From 54-19 sp038210655 (GTDB lineage Bacteria > Chloroflexota > Chloroflexia > Chloroheliales > Chloroheliaceae), in NCBI GenBank assembly GCA_038210655.1, contig JBBQWM010000032.1, positions 1 through 64,000 on the forward strand: DNA of 64,000 nt, written 5' to 3'. Position 1 is the first letter of the stretch, and every line of letters starts with the position of its first letter. The notes below the pieces were generated by a model. That model saw only the letters and a list, made by a program, of their open reading frames with translations, searched no databases and was not told where the DNA came from. Shown here piece by piece: positions 8,766 to 17,556 of this stretch. The position numbers and the translations under genes were made by a program.

Positions 8766-10010
8766 CTACTTTATAGGCAACTCGAAAGTGAAGGTGCTAC
8801 CCTGCCCTTCGCGGCTCTGGACGGAGATACGTCCGCTATGCAATTCGACCAAGCCTTTGGCGATGGCGAGACCCAACCCGGCCCCACCCAAGTCGCGGCC
8901 CCGACTGCGTTCGCCCCGGTAGAACGGCTCGAAAATGCGGTCAAGTTCGGTAATCGGAATACCTACCCCACTATCCTGGACGCTTACCGCTACATATCCC
9001 TGACATTGCCGGGCGGTAAGATGAATTGTACCGCCTTCCTGGGTATAGCGGATCGCGTTGCCAACCAAATTATTTAGTACTCGCTGAATTTTACGTGGGT
9101 CAAAGAGCAGTTCGGGCAAGTCGCCCTCGGTTTCGCCTTGCAAGGATTGTTGCTTATTGGTAGCTTGACTTTTGAGGCTTTCGAGGGTATCGGAAAGCAG
9201 GTCGGAGAGGTTGGCCCGTTCTGGCTTGAGTTTGAGCGCCCCGGCATCCAGTTGCGATAATTCAAACAGGTCTTCGATCAGCCCGGTCATATATTGAACC
9301 TCGCCCCGCATGCGTTCCAGGAAAATCGGGGTCTGTTCTTCGTCGGCTACTCCATCGCTGATCGCTTCGGTCATCAACCGTAACGATGCAAGTGGAGTAC
9401 GCAGGTCGTGCGAAATAGCGGCGACCAGTTCTTTGCGCGATTGTTCCATCTCGCGTTGCATGGTGAAAGCCTTTTCAAGCTGACTTGCCATCTGGTTAAA
9501 AGTTTGGGCTAGTTTTGCCAGTTCGAGCGAACCACCCGGCTTTACCCGCGCTTCCAAATTACCACGCGCTATTTCGTCTGCACCGCGAGTTAATTCGCGC
9601 ACCTGGCGACCTAGTTGATCGGATAAAAAGAAGGAGAAGAAAATCGATAGACTGCCGGAGAAGAGCAACAGTAGCATTAAAAGGCTCTGATCGTGGGCGC
9701 TCAGGAACATCAGCCCACCTGTCACCAGGATATTGATAATCGTGATAACCACGCCGGTCAAGTAAGCCATTGTGATCTGAATACGCAGTCCGACTAGCCT
9801 TTGGCTGAACATTATCCAGCCTGCTATAAGGGTAGCCGAAATCGCCCCGCTAGTCAGCAGCAGGGTAAAGAGCTTGCCCAGGTCATCGGCAGGCGCTTTG
9901 AGCCAGATTGCAGCCAATCCGACTGCTCCCAACGCTCCACCAATCACGACCCCGATGGTCAGCCCACCCGTCTTTATAAGTTGTGCATCTAGTTTTTTGA
10001 TGTTTAGCAT
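8766..10010 (-). CDS. Membrane sensor histidine kinase
   Basis: This 414-residue kinase has four hydrophobic segments in the first 150 residues with very short loops and no sizeable extracytoplasmic sensor domain. A HAMP-like linker follows (LGRQVRELTRGADEIARGNL), then the dimerisation/phosphoacceptor box AAISHDLRTPLASLRLM (His in the H box). The ATPase boxes are N (RVLNNLVGNAIRYTQ), G1 (VQDSGVGI) and G2 (GGAGLGLAIAKGLV). It is encoded downstream of, and in the same direction as, the OmpR-type regulator, its likely partner. The few loops suggest sensing within the membrane, as in intramembrane-sensing kinases; this is inference. Confidence 0.93.
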   Translation of the reverse strand: MLNIKKLDAQLIKTGGLTIGVVIGGALGAVGLAAIWLKAPADDLGKLFTLLLTSGAISATLIAGWIMFSQRLVGLRIQITMAYLTGVVITIINILVTGGLMFLSAHDQSLLMLLLLFSGSLSIFFSFFLSDQLGRQVRELTRGADEIARGNLEARVKPGGSLELAKLAQTFNQMASQLEKAFTMQREMEQSRKELVAAISHDLRTPLASLRLMTEAISDGVADEEQTPIFLERMRGEVQYMTGLIEDLFELSQLDAGALKLKPERANLSDLLSDTLESLKSQATNKQQSLQGETEGDLPELLFDPRKIQRVLNNLVGNAIRYTQEGGTIHLTARQCQGYVAVSVQDSGVGIPITELDRIFEPFYRGERSRGRDLGGAGLGLAIAKGLVELHSGRISVQSREGQGSTFTFELPIK

Positions 10011-10021
10011 GTCAATTATTT

Positions 10022-10042
10022 GATTTACGATTTACGATTTTA
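10022..10042. repeat. Heptamer tandem repeat
   Basis: Three 7-nt units, GATTTAC GATTTAC GATTTTA, lie between the kinase and response regulator genes. The same unit family recurs at 19535-19562. Confidence 0.65.
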
Positions 10043-10061
10043 GGCTCCGATTTCTCATATC

Positions 10062-10162
10062 TGTAGGAGCGAGCTTCTGCTCGCGATTGAAGATGCGGCT
10101 GAGTGTTCTCGCGAGCAGAAGCTCGCTCCTACAAGGGTTCAATATCTCGGCATTTTGCCATA
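10062..10162. repeat. Palindromic element family B, copy 2
   Basis: There are 25-bp perfect inverted arms at 10062-10086 and 10109-10133. A right flank follows (AGGGTTCAATATCTCGGCAT, then TTTGCCATAG) that matches the flank of the copy at 7890. The left outer end is missing. It separates the response regulator and kinase genes and may tune the ratio of the two products. Confidence 0.75.
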
Positions 10163-10194
10163 GTTCAATACATTCAGCCTCGTTGGTACTTTCA

Positions 10195-10221
10195 ATCTAA
10201 AATCTAAAATCTAAAATCCTA
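10195..10221. repeat. Heptamer tandem repeat
   Basis: The units ATCTAAA ATCTAAA ATCTAAA ATCCTA abut the stop codon of the response regulator gene. Confidence 0.65.
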
Positions 10222-10947
10222 TCATGGTTCAAACTTATAGCCCACGCCCCAAACCGTCTTTATATGGCGGGGGCGCATCGGGTCGGCCTCGACTTTCTCG
10301 CGCAGGCGGCGAATATGAACCGTAACGGTACTCATTTCGCCAAAAAAGGTGTAATCCCAAACTTTATCCAAAAGCTGTTCGCGGGTAAAGACCTGCCCAG
10401 GGTTGCTGGCAAGGAACCATAGTAGATCAAATTCTTTGGCAGTCAACTCGACCGCTTTGCCTTGCAGCTGAACGCTGCGAGCGCTTTTGTTGACGTACAA
10501 CCCTTCGATAGTCAAAATTTCGTCGCCGGGGCCGAGATTGGTAGCCCCTCGGCTGGCTTCCTGTACCCGGCGCAAAGCGACCTTGACGCGGGCGACCATC
10601 TCGCGGGGGCTGAAAGGCTTGGTAATATAGTCGTCGGCCCCGACTTCCAGACCGGCCAATTTATCGTCTTCCTGGCTTTTAGCGGTCAGCATAATAACCG
10701 GGGTGATTTTACCACCGGGCCGGATTGCTAAAGCCCGCATCCGCCGCAACACTTCCAATCCCTCGACTTGAGGCAGCATTACATCCAACATTACCAGGTC
10801 GGGCTTGTGTTCGGCATAGAGGGCCAGGGCCGTAGCGCCATCGCTGGCCCGCACGACCTTATAACCTTCGCGCAACAAATAAAGCTCTACCACATCCAGG
10901 ATGTTGCTGTCGTCGTCCACCACTAAAATTTTTGGATTTTCACTCAT
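10222..10947 (-). CDS. OmpR/PhoB-family response regulator
   Basis: The N-terminal receiver domain (PKILVVDDDSNILDVV; phosphoacceptor Asp in LVMLDVMLPQVEGLEVL; Thr in VIMLTAK; Lys in YITKPFSP) is joined to a C-terminal winged-helix domain (LTAKEFDLLWFLASNPGQVF, then VHIRRLREKVE and VWGVGYKFEP). Phosphorylation by the adjacent kinase should control DNA binding. The ATG at 10947 fits the usual receiver N-terminus and gives about 241 residues. In-frame starts at 10986 and 11049 would add residues without similarity to the family, so they are less likely. No strong ribosome site is seen before 10947, so the start remains uncertain. Confidence 0.93.
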   Translation of the reverse strand: MSENPKILVVDDDSNILDVVELYLLREGYKVVRASDGATALALYAEHKPDLVMLDVMLPQVEGLEVLRRMRALAIRPGGKITPVIMLTAKSQEDDKLAGLEVGADDYITKPFSPREMVARVKVALRRVQEASRGATNLGPGDEILTIEGLYVNKSARSVQLQGKAVELTAKEFDLLWFLASNPGQVFTREQLLDKVWDYTFFGEMSTVTVHIRRLREKVEADPMRPRHIKTVWGVGYKFEP

Positions 10948-11255
10948 ATTGTTATTATGCTTGATTGCTTCATTTGTTGCAAGCATTTTACGATCCCAAT
11001 CCTTTCTTATCAACCTTGACCCACTCTTTCTACTTAATTGTAATGGCACCGACTTAAAAGCTGCTTACAAATCTTACGCAAATCTAAACACAATTCTCAA
11101 ATCCAGACTAACCTCGTGTTTACCTTTATTTACCTTTATTTTTACCTTTGTAGCTTACCGTGTAGCTAAAGGAAATTTTGCTAAATATTCACCGCAGAAA
11201 CGCAGAGAAAAACTAAATTTTGGTAGTAAATAGCATAGGGAAGGAATTGGAGAAG

Positions 11256-11663
11256 GTGAGAAAAGTTAAGTCAATCTTGATTGTGGAAGGCGACCTTAAC
11301 CTTAGAAACCTGATCTCTCAACGACTAACACATTATAGCTATAATGTTAGGGCGGTTAGTACAGGAGCAGAAGGTTGGGTAGCGGCTAGTACTTTTACTT
11401 TTGATTACATCATTTTGGATATAAATCTACCCGATATGCATGGCACCCAATTTATTATCGAATTGACCCGGCGTTATATAACTACGCCTATTTTGCTGGT
11501 TACAAATCCCGGTGAGGTGTCAGTCTATCATCCCCAGATCAAAAACACTTTATTAAAGCCGGTTCCGCTTTTGAACGAGGATTCGATAGTAGATCAGCTA
11601 ATTTATAAGCTGAACAAAAGCCGGGGAGTGGGTATTTTATATCGGGCGGTTCTACAGGATTAG
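11256..11663 (+). CDS. Stand-alone receiver-like protein
   Basis: This is a single CheY-like receiver fold without an output domain. The first strand reads SILIVEGDLNL, so the usual acidic pair is reduced to Glu/Asp. The phosphoacceptor is in YIILDINLPDMHG, the switch Thr in ILLVTNPGE and the conserved Lys in LLKPVP. The GTG at 11256 is preferred because AAGGAA and GGAGAA lie before it; a TTG at 11220 is an alternative. It is divergent from the OmpR regulator, about 300 bp away. Partners cannot be named. Confidence 0.8.
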   Translation: MRKVKSILIVEGDLNLRNLISQRLTHYSYNVRAVSTGAEGWVAASTFTFDYIILDINLPDMHGTQFIIELTRRYITTPILLVTNPGEVSVYHPQIKNTLLKPVPLLNEDSIVDQLIYKLNKSRGVGILYRAVLQD

Positions 11664-11681
11664 GTCGAGTAAGGCAAAAAA

Positions 11682-11918
11682 TTAGAGCTTCTTTATAATC
11701 TGTAAGCGAGAGCGTTTGTATTCCTCGATTGCGTCCATCGAAGTCAGCCAGCTATTATCGAGTTTTTTAGCTTGTAGCCTTCCACGCTGGGCTATCGAGC
11801 GAAGATAGCCGGTACTAAACCCCGATTTTTCGGAAGCTTGTTTAAGAGTAATTAAATTCTCGGTGATGAGCAGGTCTGCGGCATTAAATCGGTTAGGTTG
11901 TTCTCTTTCAGGTATCAT
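11682..11918 (-). CDS. Excisionase/MerR-like helix-turn-helix protein
   Basis: This 78-residue protein has a DNA-binding domain of the HTH_17 (excisionase) type: ENLITLKQASEKSGFSTGYL, a Arg/Lys-rich recognition segment, and NSWLTSMDAIEEYKRSR, where the W..S..A..EY pattern is typical. It overlaps no neighbour and converges on the receiver gene. There is no integrase or phage gene nearby, so it is more likely a small regulator than a true excisionase. Confidence 0.75.
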   Translation of the reverse strand: MIPEREQPNRFNAADLLITENLITLKQASEKSGFSTGYLRSIAQRGRLQAKKLDNSWLTSMDAIEEYKRSRLQIIKKL

Positions 11919-12051
11919 AGTTGACTTCTATCTAATTTCTCAGAAAAGCCATTCAACAAATCCTATTTTTGCACCTTGTATTTTCCGAACACGGCTTTCG
12001 GCTGGAAATAGCTTTTCCAGGCTCAAAATGCAAAGATTGGGTAACAAAGAT

Positions 12052-12105
12052 AAACAGGCTAAACATTTTCTTAGGGTGGAAACCAACAGCGTGTTTAGCC
12101 TGTTT
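12052..12105 (-). terminator. Probable terminator of the ammonium transporter gene
   Basis: Perfect 14-bp arms, AAACAGGCTAAACA and TGTTTAGCCTGTTT, lie 21 bp beyond the stop codon at 12126. The loop is long (26 nt) and the following T run is weak on the minus strand, so termination is likely but not certain. Confidence 0.55.
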
Positions 12106-12125
12106 ACTCTGATTAAAGCGTGATC

Positions 12126-13919
12126 CTAGACGGCTGCACCAGCCGGAACGCTCGAAGCCGGGTAAGGCCACTTGCCAGAAAGCGGGTCGCTGTCCATATA
12201 GCCAGGCTGTACCATTTCGCCACCGTCGAGGCCGTCCAGTTCCATCTTCTCGCTGACCCGGTTGCTCCCAATTACCAGGCCCAGTACCTTGAAGAAGACC
12301 CAGCTAATCCCAAAGGCCCAGACAAAGGCGACTGCTGCACCAACGATTTGAGCCAGCAGTTGACCGATGCCACCCCCGTAGAACAGGCCGGTTACACTGG
12401 CATACTGGGCTTTGCCGTCGGCGAACAGACCGACCGCTAACTGCCCCCACATACCGTTGACCCCGTGTACCGAGATCGCGCCAACCGGGTCGTCAATGTG
12501 GAAGATTTTGTCAACCAGCCCCACAAAGACCACTACCAGCCCACCGGCTACGATACCGATGATAATCGCGGCAATCGGTTCAACATAACCAGAGGGGGCG
12601 GTAATCGCCACCAGACCAGCCAGCAAGCCGTTGCAGGTCATCCCAACATCCGGCTTTTTGCCCTGTACCCAGGTAATAACCATCGCAGTCATCGCCCCGG
12701 CAGAACCGGCCAACATCGTGACAGTCGCAATCATACCGATCCGTAAGTTACCACCGCCGGAAGCGCCCAGGGTCGAGCCAGGGTTAAACCCGAACCAACC
12801 AAAGGCCAGAATGATCGTACCCATAATCGCTATTACCATGTTGTGACCTGGAACCGGGTTGCTACTGCCATCCCGGTTGTACTTGCCCAGGCGTGGGCCT
12901 AGTATCAAGGCTCCCGCCAATGCCGTCCAACCACCGACGGCGTGGACTACGCCACTACCTGCAAAATCGATATAGCCCGCGCCAAAGGGACTGTCTTTAC
13001 CAATCGGGCCAGTTGTGCCAAGTTGTGATAGCCAACCGCCGCCCCAGGCCCAGTTGCCGTAGATCGGGTAGATGATGATCGAGACGAAGAAACCGTAAAT
13101 CACGAAGCTCGACCACTTCCAGCGTTCGGCCATTGCGCCGGTTGGGATCGTAGCAGTGGTGTCCATAAAGACCATCTGGAAAAGGAACATCACGGCAATC
13201 CCGACATCATAAGTATCGCCGGTCAGGAAGAAGCCTTTACCACCGATGATACCCCAATCTCCTATCTTGATTTCGTTGTTGAGCGTCGCCAAACCGCCCA
13301 GGTTACTTACACCGATGCTACCGATACCGCCGAACTGGAAGGCGAACCCGGCGATATAATAACCCAGCATACCGATGAAATAGACGCTCAAGTTCATGCC
13401 CATTACGTGAAAGGCATTCTTGTAGCGGCAGAAGCCGGTTTCCACCAGAGCGAAGCCCAGTTGCATCAACATAACCAGGAAGCCTGCCACTAAGGTCCAG
13501 ACGTAGTTGATACCCAACTGGTTCTGGCGTACCATATTTGCCAGATTGAGCGCATAAGGCTCGTTCTTCGCGGCTGCCGCCAAAAAGTCATCCTTAGCTT
13601 TGGCATCGGCGGGTAGCCCGCTGCTAAATGGGGCTATCGAGTTGAGATCGGCCCCGGAGCCAGTTGCCAAACCACCGGGGTCGCCGACCGGGGCCGGGGC
13701 CGCCGTCGCAGCCGGAGTGGCTGCCGGGGCCGGAGTTCCAGCCGTAGGCGTGGTTTGGGCGCGTCCTGTCTGGCTCGATAGAGCAAAAAAAGTGAGCAAG
13801 GCCAGCAGCAAACCTGCCGCCAGGAAAATACGCCAGAAAGTTGCCGTCTGGGCGAAATGAGGCCGAGCCGTGGTCGCCACACTGGTACTTTTCGCCTTAT
13901 ATTTAAATCTTGAAGCCAT
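12126..13919 (-). CDS. amt: Ammonium transporter (Amt family)
   Basis: This membrane channel carries ammonium into the cell. Family signatures are FVETGFCRYKN, the stretch around YIDFAGSGVVHAVGGW with the first pore His, FGWFGFNPGST, and SVHGVNGMWGQLAVGLF with the second pore His. About eleven hydrophobic segments follow an N-terminal extension: a signal-like segment (LAAGLLLALLTFFALSS) and a Thr/Pro/Ala-rich stretch to about residue 90. The ATG at 13919 is preferred over a GTG 15 bp upstream because AGGAAGAGGG precedes it. No GlnK/PII gene, the common partner, adjoins it. The total of about 597 residues is longer than the usual 400-450. Confidence 0.95.
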   Translation of the reverse strand: MASRFKYKAKSTSVATTARPHFAQTATFWRIFLAAGLLLALLTFFALSSQTGRAQTTPTAGTPAPAATPAATAAPAPVGDPGGLATGSGADLNSIAPFSSGLPADAKAKDDFLAAAAKNEPYALNLANMVRQNQLGINYVWTLVAGFLVMLMQLGFALVETGFCRYKNAFHVMGMNLSVYFIGMLGYYIAGFAFQFGGIGSIGVSNLGGLATLNNEIKIGDWGIIGGKGFFLTGDTYDVGIAVMFLFQMVFMDTTATIPTGAMAERWKWSSFVIYGFFVSIIIYPIYGNWAWGGGWLSQLGTTGPIGKDSPFGAGYIDFAGSGVVHAVGGWTALAGALILGPRLGKYNRDGSSNPVPGHNMVIAIMGTIILAFGWFGFNPGSTLGASGGGNLRIGMIATVTMLAGSAGAMTAMVITWVQGKKPDVGMTCNGLLAGLVAITAPSGYVEPIAAIIIGIVAGGLVVVFVGLVDKIFHIDDPVGAISVHGVNGMWGQLAVGLFADGKAQYASVTGLFYGGGIGQLLAQIVGAAVAFVWAFGISWVFFKVLGLVIGSNRVSEKMELDGLDGGEMVQPGYMDSDPLSGKWPYPASSVPAGAAV

Positions 13920-14134
13920 CCCTCTTCCTTTCACATACTACAGCTGGCCTGAAATTAAGCGTATTTTGGGCAAACTCAAACCCAACCTTGTTTTATAAGA
14001 TGTAACAAGGTTTTGATCTCAGGCCTAGCCTAGAAGCAGCCTACAAATAGCCTATAAACAATGCGTGTGTTACAGAACTGTAAAGTCTGTCATCTTTGAG
14101 CAGATTTGACCAATGTTTCCCATCTGTTCAATCT

Positions 14135-14686
14135 TTACCCGGCGCGTCGTACTTTTTTGGCCGGACGAGAATTGATCGCTCGTGTGGGAGATACGTTACC
14201 AACCGTTACCAATTGTTCGCTGCTAGTTTTGAGCAGCTTACCCGCGATGCGCTCCACTTCACTCAATTCGACCGGCGGAGCCAGAACTTTGAAGCGTCGC
14301 TCTTTGCCGCCAGTCTGCAATATCAAAAACCGACCCTGCATTTCACAGGACTTAAACTCTTTCCACTCGCGTACTACTACGTTGTTGAGCGCAATAGTCT
14401 GAGTGGTCAGGGTGTATTTGATCGGGATGCCCAGAATGGCAAAAGTCCCCATTGCCAGCACTACCTGGAACGCAAAGGACATCCAGCCACCCACTCCGCC
14501 TAGCACCATCACCAGCCCGACACTGTACATGCTGAATCGGTGGTAGAGCATTCGATACCGGAAGGGCAGAACGATTTGCTTAATCACCATCGCTTCGGTT
14601 TTCTGACCTATCGGTAAAAAAACTCTGGTCAGCATGGTAATCAGCATCAAACCAATTAGAAGTATTACAAAGGGTAAAGTTTCCAT
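14135..14686 (-). CDS. Membrane protein of unknown function
   Basis: The first hydrophobic helix (LPFVILLIGLMLITMLTRV) is followed by a basic loop, then two further hydrophobic stretches (about residues 50-90) and a soluble C-terminal half. The C-terminal half contains IKYTLTTQTIALNNVVV and ends in a basic tail. The C-terminal half is compatible with a membrane-anchored PH-like beta domain, but this is a guess. The ATG at 14686 is chosen; an upstream TTG at 14710 lacks support. It lies 47 bp after the zinc-ribbon/TPR gene on the same strand and may be co-transcribed. Confidence 0.7.
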   Translation of the reverse strand: METLPFVILLIGLMLITMLTRVFLPIGQKTEAMVIKQIVLPFRYRMLYHRFSMYSVGLVMVLGGVGGWMSFAFQVVLAMGTFAILGIPIKYTLTTQTIALNNVVVREWKEFKSCEMQGRFLILQTGGKERRFKVLAPPVELSEVERIAGKLLKTSSEQLVTVGNVSPTRAINSRPAKKVRRAG

Positions 14687-14757
14687 AAAATAAAATCGAC
14701 CAATCTGCAACCGGCTAATAGCTGCTATTATCTATAATAGTAAATATAACCCTACGC

Positions 14758-15408
14758 TCAGGACGGGTTTACCTCAATCTTAGTGACGGTAGTTCTTACT
14801 TTTGGACGTGGTAAAAAGCGAAACCCTTTGAAGCTGGGTAAAAAGTTTCGGCGCTCAAAGCTGGCCTGGTTGCGTTTGCGGGTTGTGACCAGCAGATTGG
14901 CAATGTAGGTCGCCGTTTCCCGCGAGGGGGCCGGCAGTTTGTAAGCCAGTTCCAGGTGATGGGCCGCATCGATAGTCAGGCCGACCATTAGCTTGAATTC
15001 AGCCATTTTTAGCTGGACGACCGCATCCTGGCTGTTCAACTCAAGGGCCTTTTCCAACTCGGTTTGGGCTTCTTCGACTATATATTCCTCGGCGAGGGCC
15101 GCTCCCAGGTAGGCATGCGCCAGGGCGTTATTTTCATCTAGCGCCACCGCCCGCCGTAGGTATTGCGTAGCTTGATTGGCCTCTTCCCGCCGCAAATGAA
15201 GCACTGCTATTTGCATATTCAGCCGCGCTTGCTCCTGCTCGGTCAGGTTTTGGTTGGTCAATTGCTGTTCCAGGTTGGCTTTAGCCGAGTCAAAATTTAT
15301 GAAATTGGTTTTGACAAATTGTGAACCGCAGACCTGACAAAAAGTAGCGGTCTGATCGTTGGTCTGGTTACAACTGGCGCAAACTTTTAGGGACTGTGTA
15401 TCACTCAT
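14758..15408 (-). CDS. Zinc-ribbon and TPR-repeat protein
   Basis: The N-terminus carries a four-cysteine zinc ribbon (CASCNQTNDQTATFCQVCGS). It is followed by tetratricopeptide helices, for example NMQIAVLHLRREEANQATQY, NNALAHAYLGAALAEEYI and DAVVQLKMAEFKLMVGLTID, then a basic C-terminal tail with FLPSFKGFRFLPRPKVRT. Such proteins act as scaffolds; no partner is obvious. It heads a possible two-gene unit with the membrane protein downstream. AAGGAG is 15 nt from the ATG. Confidence 0.75.
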   Translation of the reverse strand: MSDTQSLKVCASCNQTNDQTATFCQVCGSQFVKTNFINFDSAKANLEQQLTNQNLTEQEQARLNMQIAVLHLRREEANQATQYLRRAVALDENNALAHAYLGAALAEEYIVEEAQTELEKALELNSQDAVVQLKMAEFKLMVGLTIDAAHHLELAYKLPAPSRETATYIANLLVTTRKRNQASFERRNFLPSFKGFRFLPRPKVRTTVTKIEVNPS

Positions 15409-16059
15409 CTTGATCTACTCATTCTCCTTATAAGCTAACAGGGATCGATATGGGTGTAAAATCGATTTCCCCAGCCCTGCTGAACGCACTGACACCAATT
15501 TTTGAGAAGATAAATAGAAGCTGCTGGGCTAGATTGGATAATACCAAATTATGTTGCAATGTTTTGTATGAACTAAGACATCTAGCTGGCTGAACAGTTA
15601 TCACCTTTTTGAGAAGGATTTACTAAGCTAAGTTGTACCGCTTTGTGCGAAATGGCGCAATATACGGAAACAACATAGTTTAGAAGGTCTTTCTTGTGCA
15701 ATTTAACCAATAGAGCTTAAAATAGCTGCCAAAAGCCTTTATTTTCTGGCAGCTGACGCAATTTGGAGAAAAATTCAGCGGTGCTAAAGTAATCCACGCT
15801 CGCTCAGACCTATTTTTAACCCAGCTAGTTTGTGCAATTTCAAAAAGACTTCCTGTTCTTTATCAAACTGAACAAGCTTGTGCAACTTGCCGAAAACATG
15901 GCCTTGTTTTTGTTTCATTTTGTATGTAGACATTGCAGTCCTAAAACTTTATGGTTAGGTATATCTAAAGCTCTATCTTCTTTTAGTTATAGCATAGCAA
16001 AGAGGAACTTTTGTTAGAAGCAAGCTTGGCTTGACAGTGAAAAGAAAGACAGAAATCAA
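15409..16059. other. Long AT-rich intergenic region
   Basis: This 651-bp region lies between two divergent genes. It holds a perfect 8-bp hairpin, AGCTGCCA/TGGCAGCT (15724-15754), and a scattered short motif TTGTGCAA(T/C)TT (near 15694, 15831 and 15880). The only open frames are short and lack family resemblance. It presumably holds promoters for both flanking genes; none is clear enough to call. Confidence 0.5.
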
Positions 16060-17295
16060 GTGGAAAGTACAAATATACTTCTTCCTTTAGCGGCCATTTT
16101 GGTTTTGGCGAAAGTAATAGCGTTAATCTCGCGCCGGGTCGGATTACCGGCTGTTTTCGGCGAGCTATTGGTAGGCTTATTATTGGGGCCTTCTGTGTTC
16201 GGTATCCTCCACCAGACTGATTTCCTAAAAATCATCTCTCAGATCGGTGTGATTCTTTTGATGTTTATTGCCGGTTTGGAAACTGATGTAGCGATGATGA
16301 AAAAGGTCGGGAAGGCCGCTTTTTTCTCGGCTACCGGCGGGGTTATAATTCCTTTGGTGTTGGGAACCTTAGTTGGTCTGGCCTTTGGGTTGCCTTTCTT
16401 CATCAGCCTTTTTATCGGGACGGCTCTGACTGCTACCAGTGTTTCCATTTCGGCAGAGACTTTGCAAGAGCTAGGAAAGCTTCGCACTCGTGAAGGTACT
16501 ACAATTTTGGGAGCCGCCGTTATCGATGACGTGATGGGGGTAGTCGTGCTGGCAATTGTGCTGGGGACCAGCACCGGGACGAGTATAGTGCTGCCTCTAC
16601 TCAAAATGGTGGGGTTTTTCCTGGTTGCCGGTATTTTGGGTGTGAAAATGCTGCCCTGGATACATCATCATTTGCTCAAATGGCACGACCACGCCGAAGA
16701 AGCGGTGCTGGCGGTCGTGCTGTCTTTTGTGCTAGTCTATTCCTGGGCGGCAGAAGAATTAGGCGGAGTAGCGGCTATTACCGGGGCCTATCTGATGGGT
16801 GTGCTTATTAGCCGTCTGGAAATTAAGCTGCGGCTGGAAAAAGGAGTACGCTCGATTGGCTACGGCTTTTTTATCCCGGTCTTTTTTGTAGGGATTGGCC
16901 TCGAGGCTAATTTCAGCAGTCTTTTCGCCCTGAACGGTATAGCTCTGACTATAGTGATTACGCTGGTTGCCGTCTTTAGCAAGATCATAGGTTGTTTGGT
17001 CGGGGCCTGGCTAGGGGGCCTGAAACGAAAAGAGGCTTTCCTGGTAGGCGTAGGGATGATTTCACGGGGTGAAGTGGCGCTGGTTATAGTCTCGCTAGGG
17101 CTGAGTCAGGGTCTTATCGACAATAAGGTTTTCTCAATAGTAATTTTCATGACAATCTTTACGACCCTCATAACACCGCTATTGCTCAAGATTGCCTACA
17201 GCATTATCGAAGGTCGGGCCGAGGACAAAGCTACTTCAAAGCCGGTCAATTTGCCGGTGGTTGGGGTCGAAGAAAGGCTAGAACTGACGGCCTGA
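16060..17295 (+). CDS. Cation:proton antiporter (CPA2, NapA/KefB type)
   Basis: This 411-residue protein has about twelve membrane segments and matches the monovalent cation:proton antiporter-2 fold. Signatures are GELLVGLLLGPSVFG near the N-terminus, LFIGTALTATSVSISAETL, and the ion-site segment ILGAAVIDDVMGVVVLAIVL with the paired Asp. No cytoplasmic TrkA-N/RCK domain follows the membrane part, so it is more like NapA/GerN than KefB/C. The start is GTG with a weak ribosome site. Transcription ends at the hairpin at 17333. It probably exchanges Na+ or K+ for H+; which ion is not clear. Confidence 0.92.
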   Translation: MESTNILLPLAAILVLAKVIALISRRVGLPAVFGELLVGLLLGPSVFGILHQTDFLKIISQIGVILLMFIAGLETDVAMMKKVGKAAFFSATGGVIIPLVLGTLVGLAFGLPFFISLFIGTALTATSVSISAETLQELGKLRTREGTTILGAAVIDDVMGVVVLAIVLGTSTGTSIVLPLLKMVGFFLVAGILGVKMLPWIHHHLLKWHDHAEEAVLAVVLSFVLVYSWAAEELGGVAAITGAYLMGVLISRLEIKLRLEKGVRSIGYGFFIPVFFVGIGLEANFSSLFALNGIALTIVITLVAVFSKIIGCLVGAWLGGLKRKEAFLVGVGMISRGEVALVIVSLGLSQGLIDNKVFSIVIFMTIFTTLITPLLLKIAYSIIEGRAEDKATSKPVNLPVVGVEERLELTA

Positions 17296-17332
17296 TGCGG
17301 CTACCAGCACTCGTAAGTTAGAAAGTTAATAT

Positions 17333-17376
17333 AAAGGGGAAGGTGGAACTTATGCTAAAGTTCCACCTTCCTTTTA
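17333..17376 (+). terminator. Intrinsic terminator after the antiporter gene
   Basis: The hairpin arms GAAGGTGGAACTT and AAGTTCCACCTTC are followed by CTTTTAT. It begins about 38 bp after the stop codon. Confidence 0.9.
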
Positions 17377-17556
17377 TATTCCAGCCTTTTTATACTCCAG
17401 CTTCACTTTGAAAAAATTAAGCTCAAGTAAAATTGTAATGGCATAAGTATTGCATCCTCTTAATTATGTAAAAAAAAATCCAAAATGTGAGACCGCTTTT
17501 GATGCTAAGTTATGCTAATAGTGGTCGGCCCACAAAACTGCTAAGGAGGTAGTAGG

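Noticed and set aside
8367..9077. 236-codon plus-strand frame
   Set aside because: Spans the ends of two well-supported minus-strand genes (TenA-like and histidine kinase); its translation is an Arg/Pro/Ala-rich shadow.
15832..16017. 61-codon frame upstream of the antiporter
   Set aside because: AT-rich, no ribosome site, no resemblance to known proteins.
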